Assembly (NCBI GenBank): GCA_022072095.1
Contig: JAJVIJ010000013.1
Span: 45,273-109,272 of the forward strand
Length of the DNA: 64,000 nt
Direction: 5' to 3'
DNA from: Rhodocyclaceae bacterium
Lineage (GTDB): Bacteria; Pseudomonadota; Gammaproteobacteria; Burkholderiales; Rhodocyclaceae
A program made the translations under genes and the position numbers. How positions within the stretch are numbered: the stretch's first letter is position 1; each line of letters starts with the position of its first letter. The notes under the pieces are model-generated. The model searched no databases. It saw only the letters and a list, made by a program, of their open reading frames with translations, and was not told where the DNA came from. Positions 1 through 8,760 of this stretch are shown here, piece by piece.

Positions 1-2377
1 AGGCGCCGCCATCGGCCGCGAGCACGCCGCCGGCGGCGAGCCGCAGATCGGCGTTCGCCTCGAGCGTGATGCGACCGCCATCGCGCACGATCGGCCCGGC
101 CAGCGTCGATCGCGACATCGATCCGATCCAGTCGTTCGTCCAGGTGCCGGACACATCCAGCGTGGCGCCCGCCGCGACCTCGATGTCGTGATCGGCGGGC
201 GCGACCGAGGCATCGCCGAACACCGTCTGCGTGCGCAGTGTGATCTGCCCGCCGGGTGCGCGCAGCGCGCCGCCGACGCTGATTTCGCGTGCCGTCAGCG
301 CGAGCTCGCCGAACGCCGGCAGATTCAGTTCGGTGCCGGCGGGAATGCGGATGGCGCCATCGCTGTAGACATTCAGGCGGCTGAAGCCATCGCGGCTGAA
401 CAGCGAAGTCGGCAGGGTCAGGAAACCGGGCGCCAGCGCCTCGGCGCTGAGCGCGCGCACCGGCAGCGTCGCCGCGAACTGCACTTCGGGCGTCTGCAAG
501 GCCGGGCCGGCGGCGTTGCCGATCAGCAACCGCCCGCCACGCGGGCGCGTGTCCGCCGTGCGCTGGCGTATGCCCGCCGTGCTCAGGCCGAGCAGACGGC
601 CATCGAGCGCGAGCCCGTAGCCGCGAATCGCCAGCGTGCCGGCGTCGCGGCCCTCCATATAGGCCAATTCCTGCCGCAGCACCGTCTTGAGCCCGGCGTA
701 GCGGGTCTCCGGCGAGGCCTGTGCGACCTCGACCAGCCGGCCGGCGGCCGTGACCAGCATGGTCACCGGTACCGCACCGCCCTGATAGGCGATGCTGCCG
801 CCGGAGACATCGACGGTCGCGTCGCGATGGATCAGCACATCGCCCTCGGAAAACAGGCTGATGTCGCCGCCGCGCGCCGACTTCTCGGCGATGCCGCGCG
901 TGAGCGCGCTCCGGTAGGGTTCGATGTTCGCCAGCGGCGTACCCTTGCGCAGGTCCACCCAGATTTTCTGGCCGTACAGCGGCCGGCCGTAGGCCGGATC
1001 GCGCTGCAGCGGCGCATCGGCGAGTTCGGCGCCGCGCAGTTCCACCTCGACGACCTGGCTTGCGACCGGCACCGCGACGTCGCGCAGGCCGGCGCTGTCG
1101 ATGAGGGCGCCGCGCCCGAGATAGATGCGGGCATCGCTGTGCGTGCCGTCGGCCTCGAAATGCCCGCCGCGCTGCGCCGACAGTTCGATCTCGCCGCCGG
1201 GCGCCTGAATCCGCGCGCCGCTGCCGGCGCCCGCATCCTCGACGACGATGCGCCGGGCCACGGCCTCGATGCGTGCGCGGTTGAACACGACATCGTCGCG
1301 CACGCGCGCATCGTCGCCCGCATCCGCCAGCACCCGCGTGACGCTGGTCGAGCCGAACACCAGTTCGCCGGTACGCTGGCCGAGCGGGATCTGCACGTTG
1401 CGCCCCTCGGCATCGCGGGCCGGCTCGGGTGCCATGGTGTCGCGCGCGAGCAGCCGGATCGAGCCGTTCAGGCTGGCCGAACTGCTGGCGCTGACCTCGC
1501 CCATCTGGCGCACCGCCAGGCCGACGATGCTGGTATTGCCGCGCTCGGACAGCAGCCGGCCCAGATTGCTGGCCGTGCCGCCGGCATCGACCTCGACCAG
1601 GAAGCCGCGCAGACGGGCATCCAGCGCATCGGCCAGATAAACCTTCTGGCCGGCGGCGAGCACGATCTGCCCCTCTGGAGCCTGCACGGTGCCGGCATTG
1701 CTGACCTCGGGTGCGGCCAGCAGCACGCGCCCATTGCGCGCCGCGACCAGGCGCGCGCCCGGCTCGACGCGCACGGCCGCGTTGCTCGGTGCGGCGTCGG
1801 CCAGGCTCAGCGCCGCCTCGCTCACGTTCAGCGCCGACAGGCTGCGATCGATCAGCTTGTCATTGAGCCTGAGCGCGGACGCGACCAGCCCGCCCACGTT
1901 CACCTCGGCGCCGTCACCGAAGACGATGCCGTTGTGGTTGAACAGCAGCACCTGGCCGTTGGCTTCGAGGCCACCGCGTATCACACTGGGCGAGGCGCCG
2001 CCGATCAGGTTGATCGCGCGCGCGCTCGCCGTGGGCTGCACGAACTGGACCACATGACCCGGGGCGATGTCGAACCTCTGCCAGTTCATGACCGTGGGCG
2101 AGGGATCGGTCTGCCGGACCGTCATGCGCTGACCGACGACGCCGCCCACCGAAGCCGCGCCGCGCGTGACGAAGCCGGGGCCGGCCACCGGCACCGGCAG
2201 CGATGCCCCCCAGGCCGGAGTCCAAGCCGCCACGCTTGCCAGCACACTCGCCAGCACGCCCGCCGCCACAAGTGCAGACCGACCCCGCCCGGCGCTGCGC
2301 GCACGCACGAATTCGGCCACCGGCACCCAGCCCGGGCCGCGGCGCGCGGGGATCAGTCGATGGCGGTCACGATTCAT
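1..2377 (-). CDS. Two-partner secretion exoprotein (TpsA, filamentous haemagglutinin type), C-terminus off the left edge
   Basis: The frame stays open on the minus strand from an ATG at 2377 to base 1, giving about 792 residues with no stop, so the protein is only N-terminally complete. It starts with an extended signal peptide (MNRDRHRLIP, then WVPVAE) and a hydrophobic stretch ending AWG-A near residue 57. A TPS secretion domain follows, with NHNGI at about 147-151 (the NPNGI motif of the family), then Gly/Ala-rich beta-helix sequence. AGGAG precedes the ATG. It lies 9 bases after the stop of the TpsB gene, so the pair forms one operon. By family knowledge it is exported through TpsB and is an adhesin or haemolysin-like surface protein; the effector part is not in the window. 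Confidence 0.88.
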   Translation of the reverse strand, partial: MNRDRHRLIPARRGPGWVPVAEFVRARSAGRGRSALVAAGVLASVLASVAAWTPAWGASLPVPVAGPGFVTRGAASVGGVVGQRMTVRQTDPSPTVMNWQRFDIAPGHVVQFVQPTASARAINLIGGASPSVIRGGLEANGQVLLFNHNGIVFGDGAEVNVGGLVASALRLNDKLIDRSLSALNVSEAALSLADAAPSNAAVRVEPGARLVAARNGRVLLAAPEVSNAGTVQAPEGQIVLAAGQKVYLADALDARLRGFLVEVDAGGTASNLGRLLSERGNTSIVGLAVRQMGEVSASSSASLNGSIRLLARDTMAPEPARDAEGRNVQIPLGQRTGELVFGSTSVTRVLADAGDDARVRDDVVFNRARIEAVARRIVVEDAGAGSGARIQAPGGEIELSAQRGGHFEADGTHSDARIYLGRGALIDSAGLRDVAVPVASQVVEVELRGAELADAPLQRDPAYGRPLYGQKIWVDLRKGTPLANIEPYRSALTRGIAEKSARGGDISLFSEGDVLIHRDATVDVSGGSIAYQGGAVPVTMLVTAAGRLVEVAQASPETRYAGLKTVLRQELAYMEGRDAGTLAIRGYGLALDGRLLGLSTAGIRQRTADTRPRGGRLLIGNAAGPALQTPEVQFAATLPVRALSAEALAPGFLTLPTSLFSRDGFSRLNVYSDGAIRIPAGTELNLPAFGELALTAREISVGGALRAPGGQITLRTQTVFGDASVAPADHDIEVAAGATLDVSGTWTNDWIGSMSRSTLAGPIVRDGGRITLEANADLRLAAGGVLAADGGA

Positions 2378-2386
2378 GTCGGCTCC

Positions 2387-4042
2387 TCAGAAGCGGTAGC
2401 TCAGGCGGAACGCCGCGCGGCGCTCGCCGTCGACAGTACGACTGCTGGCGTGGCCGCTGCGCGCGATGTCGAGATCGAGCGCGAAGCCGCTGCCGCCGGT
2501 GAGGCGCAGACCCAGACCATAGGCCGCCAGCGTCTGCGCCTCGCGCTGGCCGGGCAGCGGTTCGAGCAGTTGCAGCCAGGCGGCGTCGTAGAACACCAGC
2601 GCGCGCGCCGCCAGCCAGTCCTCGGCAAAGCCGATGCCCGGTCCGTACAGCTCGACGCGGGCACGCCAGCCGCTGTCGCCGGCCTGCTCGCCCTCCAGAT
2701 AGCCGCGCACCGAATCCAGCCCGCCGGCGATCAATTGTTCGTTGCTGACCAGCGGCTGCCCGGCATTCTGGAAATCCAGCCGCAGCGCCGCCTCGAAGCC
2801 AGCGCCCAGACGCCGCCGGCCTTCGAGTTCGCCGCGCCAATAGTAGAAGTTAGGCTGCGCGCCGGCACGCCGGCAGGCGAACTGGTCGAGCTTGGCGCCC
2901 AGGCAATCCACTTCGCGTTCGAGCAGGCCCCGTACGCCCCAGACCGCGGCCAGTTGCAGGCTCAGCGAGCCGCGCTCGTCCAGGCGCAAGGCGTTGTACT
3001 GCGCCATCAGCGGCAGATAGCGCAGCGGCTGTGCGAAGCTCAGGCCGGCGAGATCCACGTCCTGGGCGAAATCCTTGTAGTCGGCGCCCAGCGTCGCGCT
3101 GTGATACCAGCCGCCGCGCGCGCCGAAGGGGTGCACCCAGCGCGCGCCCCAGGTCGTGCCCTTGCCGACCACGCGCGTGTCGAATGCGGTCGGCACATTG
3201 CTGTTCGAATGCACCGCATAGAACGCCAGCGTGTTCGCGGCCCAGGGCAGGCTGTAGCTGAGGCCGACGATCTCGGCCTGGTCGCGCGCGTTCGGCGCGA
3301 CGAAATAGTTCAGCCCGAGCGCATGCCGGCGCTGCCACAGGTTCTCGTAGCGCAGCGCGGCCTCGAGACGGCCGTAGACCGTGTCCGGGCTGCGGCGGCT
3401 GTTCAGCTCGGCGCTGCCATGCAGCGGCAGGCTGTCCTCGACGGCGAGCTCGATCTCTATCGTGCCCGGCGCACGCCCGCGCCGCAGCAGCGGGCTCACG
3501 CGCAGATCGGGCGAACGCGCGAGCTCGCCCAGTTCCTCCTGGACATCGTTGAAATTCGGCACCGAACCGGGCGCCAGGCTGGGCAGCCCGGCACGCAGGC
3601 GGCTGGGCAGGTGGTAGCGCGCGCCGGCGACACGCAGGCGCTCCACCGGATTTTCGATCACCTTGAGCACGACCACGCCGGGTTCGTCCGCCGTGGTCTC
3701 CCCCGAAGCCGCCGGTGCCGGTAGCTCGACCACCACGCCCAGATAGCCGGCCTGCTGATAGGCGGCTTCCAGTGCCGCGCGCGCGCGTTCGGCATCGCCC
3801 GGATCGCGCGCCGGGCCGAGGAAGGGATAGACGGCCGCTTCGATCACCGCCTGCGGCAGCACGCTGTTGCCGTCGATGCGAAACTCCATCAGATCGCGTG
3901 GCGCGAGCGAGGCCGCGCGCGCAGCCGCCGTCGTGCCCATCGTCAGGGCGACGGCCAGCATGCTCGCAAGCAGTGTGCGCAGCGCGCGCAGCAAGCTACG
4001 CAGGGAGCCGATGCGAGAATTCCGCGACATGGGATGAAACAT
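2387..4042 (-). CDS. TpsB outer-membrane transporter (ShlB/FhaC/HecB family)
   Basis: About 551 residues from the ATG at 4042; a second in-frame ATG lies at 4030. A signal peptide ends near ARA-ASLAP. Two POTRA-like domains follow (FRIDGNSVLP and ERLRVAGARYHLP mark their starts), then a 16-strand-type barrel. The conserved loop-6 motif VRGY is present in SVRGYLEGEQ, and the protein ends in the outer-membrane-type terminal Phe (LSYRF). The family threads its TpsA partner across the outer membrane, and the partner gene follows 9 bases downstream. The start is unusual: no Shine-Dalgarno is visible, and the ATG sits directly after the T-tract of a terminator, in a 12-base tandem repeat that duplicates the ATG. 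A TTG at 4099 would extend the frame through the hairpin and is less likely. Confidence 0.88.
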   Translation of the reverse strand: MFHPMSRNSRIGSLRSLLRALRTLLASMLAVALTMGTTAAARAASLAPRDLMEFRIDGNSVLPQAVIEAAVYPFLGPARDPGDAERARAALEAAYQQAGYLGVVVELPAPAASGETTADEPGVVVLKVIENPVERLRVAGARYHLPSRLRAGLPSLAPGSVPNFNDVQEELGELARSPDLRVSPLLRRGRAPGTIEIELAVEDSLPLHGSAELNSRRSPDTVYGRLEAALRYENLWQRRHALGLNYFVAPNARDQAEIVGLSYSLPWAANTLAFYAVHSNSNVPTAFDTRVVGKGTTWGARWVHPFGARGGWYHSATLGADYKDFAQDVDLAGLSFAQPLRYLPLMAQYNALRLDERGSLSLQLAAVWGVRGLLEREVDCLGAKLDQFACRRAGAQPNFYYWRGELEGRRRLGAGFEAALRLDFQNAGQPLVSNEQLIAGGLDSVRGYLEGEQAGDSGWRARVELYGPGIGFAEDWLAARALVFYDAAWLQLLEPLPGQREAQTLAAYGLGLRLTGGSGFALDLDIARSGHASSRTVDGERRAAFRLSYRF

Positions 4043-4051
4043 GGGATGAAA
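4028..4051 (-). repeat. 12-bp perfect tandem repeat carrying the tpsB start codon
   Basis: The plus-strand unit CATGGGATGAAA occurs twice in a row. Read on the minus strand each copy is TTTCATCCCATG, so each ends in an in-frame ATG. The first copy runs into the T-tract of the upstream terminator. Confidence 0.9.
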
Positions 4052-4076
4052 AAAGCCCGCGGGCGGCGCCGCGGGC
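4049..4076 (-). terminator. Intrinsic terminator after the PstS-like gene
   Basis: On the minus strand GCCCGCGG, a 6-base loop and CCGCGGGC form a perfect 8-bp GC stem followed directly by six T. It ends transcription of the PstS-like gene (stop at 4156). A second GC-rich, bulged hairpin lies just before it (about 4125-4152). Only about 7 bases separate the T-tract from the first tpsB ATG, so any tpsBA transcript must read through it or start inside it. Confidence 0.85.
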
Positions 4077-4155
4077 GAAGGGGTAAGGGTGAGCGGCAAG
4101 CGAAACCGGTGCCAGAGCCGCCACCGGGCGCATGCCCGGCGGTGGCCCGGCCCGC

Positions 4156-5682
4156 TCAGAAGAAGCGACGCAGCGGCTTGCAGGTATCGCCCTCGCGCGA
4201 GTAGTACGACACCTCGTTGGCGTTGTAGGCGCTGGGGTCGAAGCCGACACCCAGGTCCGGCTGCTCGGGCAGCGCCGCGTAGGCGTTCGGCACCGTGTTG
4301 GGCGGGTTGCGCAGGAACTCGGGCTTGCCGGCGCGCTTGATGAACTCGTCGACGAAGCTCTTCTTGGTGCCGGCCAGCGCGGCGACGACGTCGCCATGCA
4401 CGTTGGTGACGCTGCGGCCGCGGTACTGCATGCTCAGCTCGACGACGAAGTCATAGCGGCCCTGGGCCAGGTTGGCCTTGCTCGGCAGCGCGCCCGAGCA
4501 GCCGCCGGCCGACGCACAGCTCTGCGTGACGGCGTCGAACTTGCCCCAGCCGTCCAGCGGCCGAAAATAGGCCTTGCCGCCGGTCAGCACGCTGTTCGAG
4601 TAGCTGTCCAGCGACAGCACGCCGATCGCGCGGAAGGGCTCGGTGCTGTTGCTGAACTTGACCAGATACCATTTGTCGAACGCGCCCTTGACCTTGTGGT
4701 CCTTGTGGTCCTGCGCGTTCGCGAGACAGTTGCGCACATCGCCCGAGCCGGAATTCTCGACCACGGTATAGCCCTGGGTCGGATCGATCACGATCGGGTC
4801 GGCCTCGGTGCCGCTGCCCGACCCGTAACCGAAGCTATCGGTGACGATTGCCGGAGGGACGGCGACTCCCTGCTGGCAGGGGAAATTGTTGAAGAACCAG
4901 TTGTAGCTGGTCTGCGTGCCGGAGCCGGGCACGCGCCGGCACACCACCACCTGCGTGTTGCCGGTGAGCGTGTCGTCGATCTGCGTCCAGTCCTGGATGC
5001 GGTTGGACAGCATCTGGCCGTACTGGCTGCGGCCGATGTGCAGCGTCTCGGGCACGACCGCCGTGGTGACGATGCCCATCATCAACTGGTTCACGGGCTT
5101 GAAGGGCGCGAAATTGCCAAGTTCGGCGCCGGTCAGTTGCGGCGCATTGTTCTCGGTGTTGAGCGGTTGCTGGAACATCTTCGGCTCGACATCCGAGACG
5201 CCGAAATCGGCCACCTCGCCGGCGTTGCCGGCATCGGCATAGTTCGGCGTGCCGGGGTCGCTGCCCTTCAGGCCGCAGCTCCATTTGGCCGGATCGGCGG
5301 TGGTGCCGCTGCCGCCGGTCTGCGTACAGTTGTTGAAATCGAAGGTCTCGATGCGCTGCGCGCGCGCGACCGGGTCCACGCCGAACACCGAGCCGCCCTT
5401 GGAGCGCTTGATGAACAGCAATTTGGTGCCGGCGGCGACGCCCGGCACGCCGGCCTTGACCGTGCCGCGGAACGCGCGGTAGTTGCTGGCGGTGATCTCG
5501 TCGGTGTAGGCCAGCATGTCGGTGGCCAGGTCCTTCAGGAAATTGTCCGGGGCGGTGGCGCCGGCGAGCATGACCTTGGTGTAGCCGCTGGTGTCGAGCA
5601 CGGCGGCCTGGCTCGATGCGGCAAACAGTGCGCAGGCGGCCGCGCAGGCCAGGCTCAGCGGTTTCGGTTGGAACGGATGCAT
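4156..5682 (-). CDS. Secreted PstS-like periplasmic binding protein
   Basis: 508 residues with a clear signal peptide (positively charged start, hydrophobic core, cleavage near SSQA-AVLD). Phrases typical of the PstS fold are present: ADFGVSDVEP resembles the DFGASD phosphate-binding segment, and NRIQDWTQID resembles the KITNWND hinge segment. Several Cys residues occur in the mature part. It is longer than typical PstS (about 340 aa) and no pstCAB genes lie nearby, so a role in phosphate uptake is not shown; it may be a surface or matrix protein using the fold. GAGAGGA precedes the ATG. It follows the PEP-CTERM gene by 81 bases on the same strand and is closed by an intrinsic terminator before tpsB. 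Confidence 0.7.
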   Translation of the reverse strand: MHPFQPKPLSLACAAACALFAASSQAAVLDTSGYTKVMLAGATAPDNFLKDLATDMLAYTDEITASNYRAFRGTVKAGVPGVAAGTKLLFIKRSKGGSVFGVDPVARAQRIETFDFNNCTQTGGSGTTADPAKWSCGLKGSDPGTPNYADAGNAGEVADFGVSDVEPKMFQQPLNTENNAPQLTGAELGNFAPFKPVNQLMMGIVTTAVVPETLHIGRSQYGQMLSNRIQDWTQIDDTLTGNTQVVVCRRVPGSGTQTSYNWFFNNFPCQQGVAVPPAIVTDSFGYGSGSGTEADPIVIDPTQGYTVVENSGSGDVRNCLANAQDHKDHKVKGAFDKWYLVKFSNSTEPFRAIGVLSLDSYSNSVLTGGKAYFRPLDGWGKFDAVTQSCASAGGCSGALPSKANLAQGRYDFVVELSMQYRGRSVTNVHGDVVAALAGTKKSFVDEFIKRAGKPEFLRNPPNTVPNAYAALPEQPDLGVGFDPSAYNANEVSYYSREGDTCKPLRRFF

Positions 5683-5763
5683 GGTTCTATCCTCTCGAAT
5701 GAAGTATGGGTGCGACGGGCGTGTTCGGGCGGGGATCGCGGGATTCAGCGTGATTCAGCGGGT

Positions 5764-6636
5764 TCAACCGTTGAGCCGGCGGCGCGCGATCAGGCCCAGC
5801 AGGCCCAGGCCGGCGAGCCACAGCGCACTCTCCGTGGGCTCGGGCACCGCGGTGACGGTGAGCTGCGCCGCGCCCTGCGCGCCGAAATCCATGCGCGCGA
5901 CCACGGGCAGGCCGTCCTGGCTCAGCGCGCCGAAGCCGCCGGCGCTGTTGGCCTGACTGCTCAACAGCGATTTCTGCCAGAACATCACCAGCGGCAGTTG
6001 CGCGCCCGGGCCGGCGGCGTTGTCCAGCCCGGACGAGGCGCCATCGAAGTTCTGGCCATAGACCGAGCTCGCCGACGGCCCCGGATAGGCGCTGCCATCG
6101 GCTTCGCGGACGTCGAAGGCAACGCCGTCTGCGACCTGCGGGTGCGTGCCCTTGGTGGCGGCGGCGGCACTAAAGAAGTTGAAGCTGTTGGCAAAGTTTT
6201 TGACCGCGTTGTTGGTCGGCGTCACGGCCGGTTGCAGCTCGACCGTGCTGACGACGCGGCTGCGGCCGATGCTCTCGGCCGCGGCCAGATTCCAGACGAA
6301 ATCCATCGGATTGGCGAGCAATGCCTGGAAGCTCGCGAACTGCGGCAGCGCGCCCTGGAAGTAGGGCTTGGTCAGCGACGGTGGCAGCGCCGTGCCCGGC
6401 GTGCTGCTGGTGGCGACATCGGCGCCGATGAAGCTTTCCAGCGTGAGCGCGGTGTCGAGGTCGTAGACATAGCCCACGCCCTTGCCTTCCGCATCCATGC
6501 CCCAGGCGGCGAACACCCATTCGCTGCCGCCGGTGGCCTGCGGGCCATCGATCACGGCTTGTGCCGGGCTGCTGCCCAGCGCGAGCGCGGCGGCCAGGGC
6601 GCCGGCGACGCCGGCCAGTTTGTGATTGCGTTGCAT
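5764..6636 (-). CDS. PEP-CTERM sorting domain protein
   Basis: 290 residues. There is an N-terminal signal peptide (MQRNHKLAGV, cleavage near AQA-VIDG) and a canonical C-terminal PEP-CTERM tail: VPEPTESALW, a hydrophobic helix ALWLAGLGLLGLIA, then the basic end RRRLNG. By family knowledge exosortase recognises the tail and the protein joins extracellular matrix or floc. The middle part is unrecognised. The start at 6636 is set by AAGGAG six bases upstream; the same frame runs further upstream as an open but non-coding shadow of the regulator gene. The EpsA-like regulator upstream is of the kind found with PEP-CTERM systems. No exosortase gene is in the window. Confidence 0.88.
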   Translation of the reverse strand: MQRNHKLAGVAGALAAALALGSSPAQAVIDGPQATGGSEWVFAAWGMDAEGKGVGYVYDLDTALTLESFIGADVATSSTPGTALPPSLTKPYFQGALPQFASFQALLANPMDFVWNLAAAESIGRSRVVSTVELQPAVTPTNNAVKNFANSFNFFSAAAATKGTHPQVADGVAFDVREADGSAYPGPSASSVYGQNFDGASSGLDNAAGPGAQLPLVMFWQKSLLSSQANSAGGFGALSQDGLPVVARMDFGAQGAAQLTVTAVPEPTESALWLAGLGLLGLIARRRLNG

Positions 6637-6929
6637 GTTGCACTCCTTCTCGAACATTGGACGACCGACGGCCGCGAGACCTCCCTGCGGCCGACCCCTC
6701 GCGGGGCACGCATAGCCTAGGCAGCGAGTGTTAAGGGTTTGCGAGGCCGGCCTGCGCCCGAACCGGTCGCATCGGCCCGGTCCGATCGGATCGAGCGAAC
6801 CGGCGAACCGGCATGAGCCGGGGCATGCTGCCTTGCAGCGGAATAGCTTAGGGTGCCAATGTGACAGCTCAAACCATCCGTTCGTCATCGATATGGGCCG
6901 TTTGGAGCAGACGATCGGGGCTGCATGGA
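6637..6929. other. Intergenic region upstream of the PEP-CTERM gene
   Basis: 293 bases between the regulator stop and the PEP-CTERM start, so the PEP-CTERM gene probably has its own promoter here. The palindrome TCCGATCGGA lies near 6781 and could be a regulator site. No gene is seen. Confidence 0.4.
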
Positions 6930-7724
6930 CTAGTCCGGCTCGTACAGCCTGAGCGCGGCGCCCTTGGCGACGGCCTCGGTGCGGTTCGCGGCCTCGAGCT
7001 TGCGCAGCAGGCTGTGCACATGGTTCTTGATCGTGTATGGGCTGATGCCCAGCGCGTCGCCGATTTCGCGGTTGCTCTTGCCGGCGCGCAGCAGGCCGAG
7101 CACGACGCGCTCGCGCTCGGTGAGCACGAGCCCCGCGCGCGCGCGCCCACGGCCGTCCTCCTCCTCGCCGGCGAGCATGCGCCGATAGGCGAAATGCAGA
7201 TGCGGCAGCAGCCATTCCAGCCAGCGCGCCTGCGGCGCCGGCGAGGATGCCCCTTGCAGCAGCACGAAGAAGCTGTCGCGGTCGCCACCCATGGGCTCGG
7301 TGCCGTGCGCGACGAGCGTATCGACGCCGAGCACGGCGACCTCCTCGCTCAGCGCCAGCGCCGGGCTCGCCACCTTCGCCGGATCGGCGGCCGCGAGCCG
7401 CAGCGGGCCGCAGCCCAGCTCATGCCAGGCACGCACGAGTTGCGCGAGCAGACCGCGTTCGGCGTCGGCCAGGCTCTGGTCGAGCGACTCGCCGACCAGG
7501 CCGCGCGCGAACAGCTCATGGCGGAACCTGCCCGCGCGCAGATCGCCCTGCGCACAGATCATGATCTCGTGCGGCAGAAAGGCCTGGAGCCCGCCCTGTG
7601 TCCACAGAAAGAACTGGAAGCGCCGATTGATGCGTAGCGCGGTGTCCAGATTGAACAGCAGCGCCTTGGCGTCGAAGCCCTCCAGCGGCTCCGGCGATCC
7701 GGCTCCCGGCGGTGCGGCCTGCAT
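6930..7724 (-). CDS. epsA: LuxR-family transcriptional regulator, EpsA type (PEP-CTERM/EPS associated)
   Basis: 264 residues from the ATG at 7724, which has GGGGGA just upstream. The C-terminal HTH is standard LuxR/GerE: LTERERVVLGLLRAGKSNREIGDALGISP then TIKNHVHSLLRKLEAANR. The N-terminal 180 residues match the pattern of the EpsA regulator linked to XrtB/PEP-CTERM exopolysaccharide loci (LLFNLDTALRINRRFQFFLW, then PHEIMICAQGD). It lies directly upstream of, and on the same strand as, the PEP-CTERM gene. The class is supported by HTH and context; the EpsA name rests on remembered family sequence, so the symbol is tentative. Confidence 0.8.
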   Translation of the reverse strand: MQAAPPGAGSPEPLEGFDAKALLFNLDTALRINRRFQFFLWTQGGLQAFLPHEIMICAQGDLRAGRFRHELFARGLVGESLDQSLADAERGLLAQLVRAWHELGCGPLRLAAADPAKVASPALALSEEVAVLGVDTLVAHGTEPMGGDRDSFFVLLQGASSPAPQARWLEWLLPHLHFAYRRMLAGEEEDGRGRARAGLVLTERERVVLGLLRAGKSNREIGDALGISPYTIKNHVHSLLRKLEAANRTEAVAKGAALRLYEPD

Positions 7725-7798
7725 GCGTCCCCCTAAAACTCCCGAAAACCCCCGAAATCGGGCGGCGCGCCGCGAACGCATGTTCGGGGCGTGGCGGC

Positions 7799-8665
7799 TC
7801 AATCCAGCGTATCCAGCGACATCGCGCCGAGCTCTGCACCGTGTGCGACCAGCGTGCGCGCGGTGGCTCCGTGCTTGTTGAACACCGCCCAGAACAGCGC
7901 CGGCTTGCCATCGCGGTCCAGGCTGTTCGGGTCGGCGCCATGCGCCAGCAGCCGCTCGACAATGGCGGTATGGCCGCGTGCAGCCGCGAGCACCAGCGCT
8001 GGCAGGCCGGCCTGATCCATGCGCTCGACGTCGGCGCCGTGCACGAGCAACAGCTCGACCGCGGCGCGGCGATCCAGTCCCACCGCATCCAGCAGCGGCG
8101 TGTTGCGATGGTCGCCGGTCATGTCCGGATCGGCACCGGCGCGCAGCAGGCGGCGCAGCACCTCGGTGTGGCCGCGCAGCGCCGCGAGGCCGAGCGCGCT
8201 CAGGCCATCGGGACCCTTGACATCGGGATCGGCACCGCGCGCGAGCAGCAGGCGCACGATCTCGCCGTGGCCGCCGCGCACCGCCTCGAGCAGCGGGCGC
8301 TGGCCGGCGACATCGCGCACGTTCGCGGGCACACCGCGATCGAGCAGGCTCTTGACGGCCTCGCGCCGGCCGTCCCGGGCGGCAGCGATCAGCCGGCGCC
8401 CGAGGTGGTCTGCGGTGCTCGGCTCCTCGTCCCAGGGATCGGGGCGCAGCGCGGCGAATTGCAGCGGCGTCACCGGCCTTCGCGCCGCGGCCGCGTCCGG
8501 GGCCGGCGCGGTGTCCCGAGCGGCGATCCAGGCGAGATCGGGCGGGGTGTCCTGCGCCTGCGCGGGCACCCACGGTAGCGCGGTCAGGGCCAGCAGGGCG
8601 CCGCCCGCCGCGCCCAGTCGCTTGGTCTGTGTGAGCCGGATCCGCAGCCCGATGGCACGATTCAT
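7799..8665 (-). CDS. Exported ankyrin-repeat protein
   Basis: 288 residues. An N-terminal signal peptide (LLALTALPWVPAQA-QD) is followed by about six ankyrin repeats from residue 90 to the end; diagnostic phrases are GHGEIVRLLLARGADPD, GHTEVLRRLLRAGADPD and GHTAIVERLLAHGADPN. The repeats mediate protein contacts; the partner is unknown. The protein is predicted periplasmic. It is encoded just upstream of the EpsA-like regulator on the same strand, 74 bases away, so co-transcription is possible. Confidence 0.85.
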   Translation of the reverse strand: MNRAIGLRIRLTQTKRLGAAGGALLALTALPWVPAQAQDTPPDLAWIAARDTAPAPDAAAARRPVTPLQFAALRPDPWDEEPSTADHLGRRLIAAARDGRREAVKSLLDRGVPANVRDVAGQRPLLEAVRGGHGEIVRLLLARGADPDVKGPDGLSALGLAALRGHTEVLRRLLRAGADPDMTGDHRNTPLLDAVGLDRRAAVELLLVHGADVERMDQAGLPALVLAAARGHTAIVERLLAHGADPNSLDRDGKPALFWAVFNKHGATARTLVAHGAELGAMSLDTLD

Positions 8666-8760
8666 GGCCGGCGACTCTAGCGCGGCCGGGTTACAGAAAT
8701 TCTTCGAGGAACCTCACGCGTCGTCGGCGAGGCATGAACCCGGGCGGTCGGAGTCGGCGC

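Noticed and set aside
188..3724. 1178-codon open frame on the plus strand
   Set aside because: It is antisense to tpsA and tpsB. Its translation is Arg/Ala/Gln/His-rich without any motif, while the minus frames show signal peptides, a TPS domain, POTRA domains and VRGY. High GC keeps the opposite frame open.
4132..6720. 862-codon open frame on the plus strand
   Set aside because: It is antisense to the PstS-like and PEP-CTERM genes and has no recognisable domain or ribosome site.
6637..7215. Upstream extension of the PEP-CTERM frame to 7215
   Set aside because: The extension is an out-of-frame shadow of the LuxR-type regulator. AAGGAG before 6636 and the signal peptide fix the real start.
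7725..8573. Upstream extension of the regulator frame to 8573
   Set aside because: It runs in another frame of the ankyrin gene and reads as Arg/Ala-rich sequence; the ATG at 7724 has a good ribosome site.
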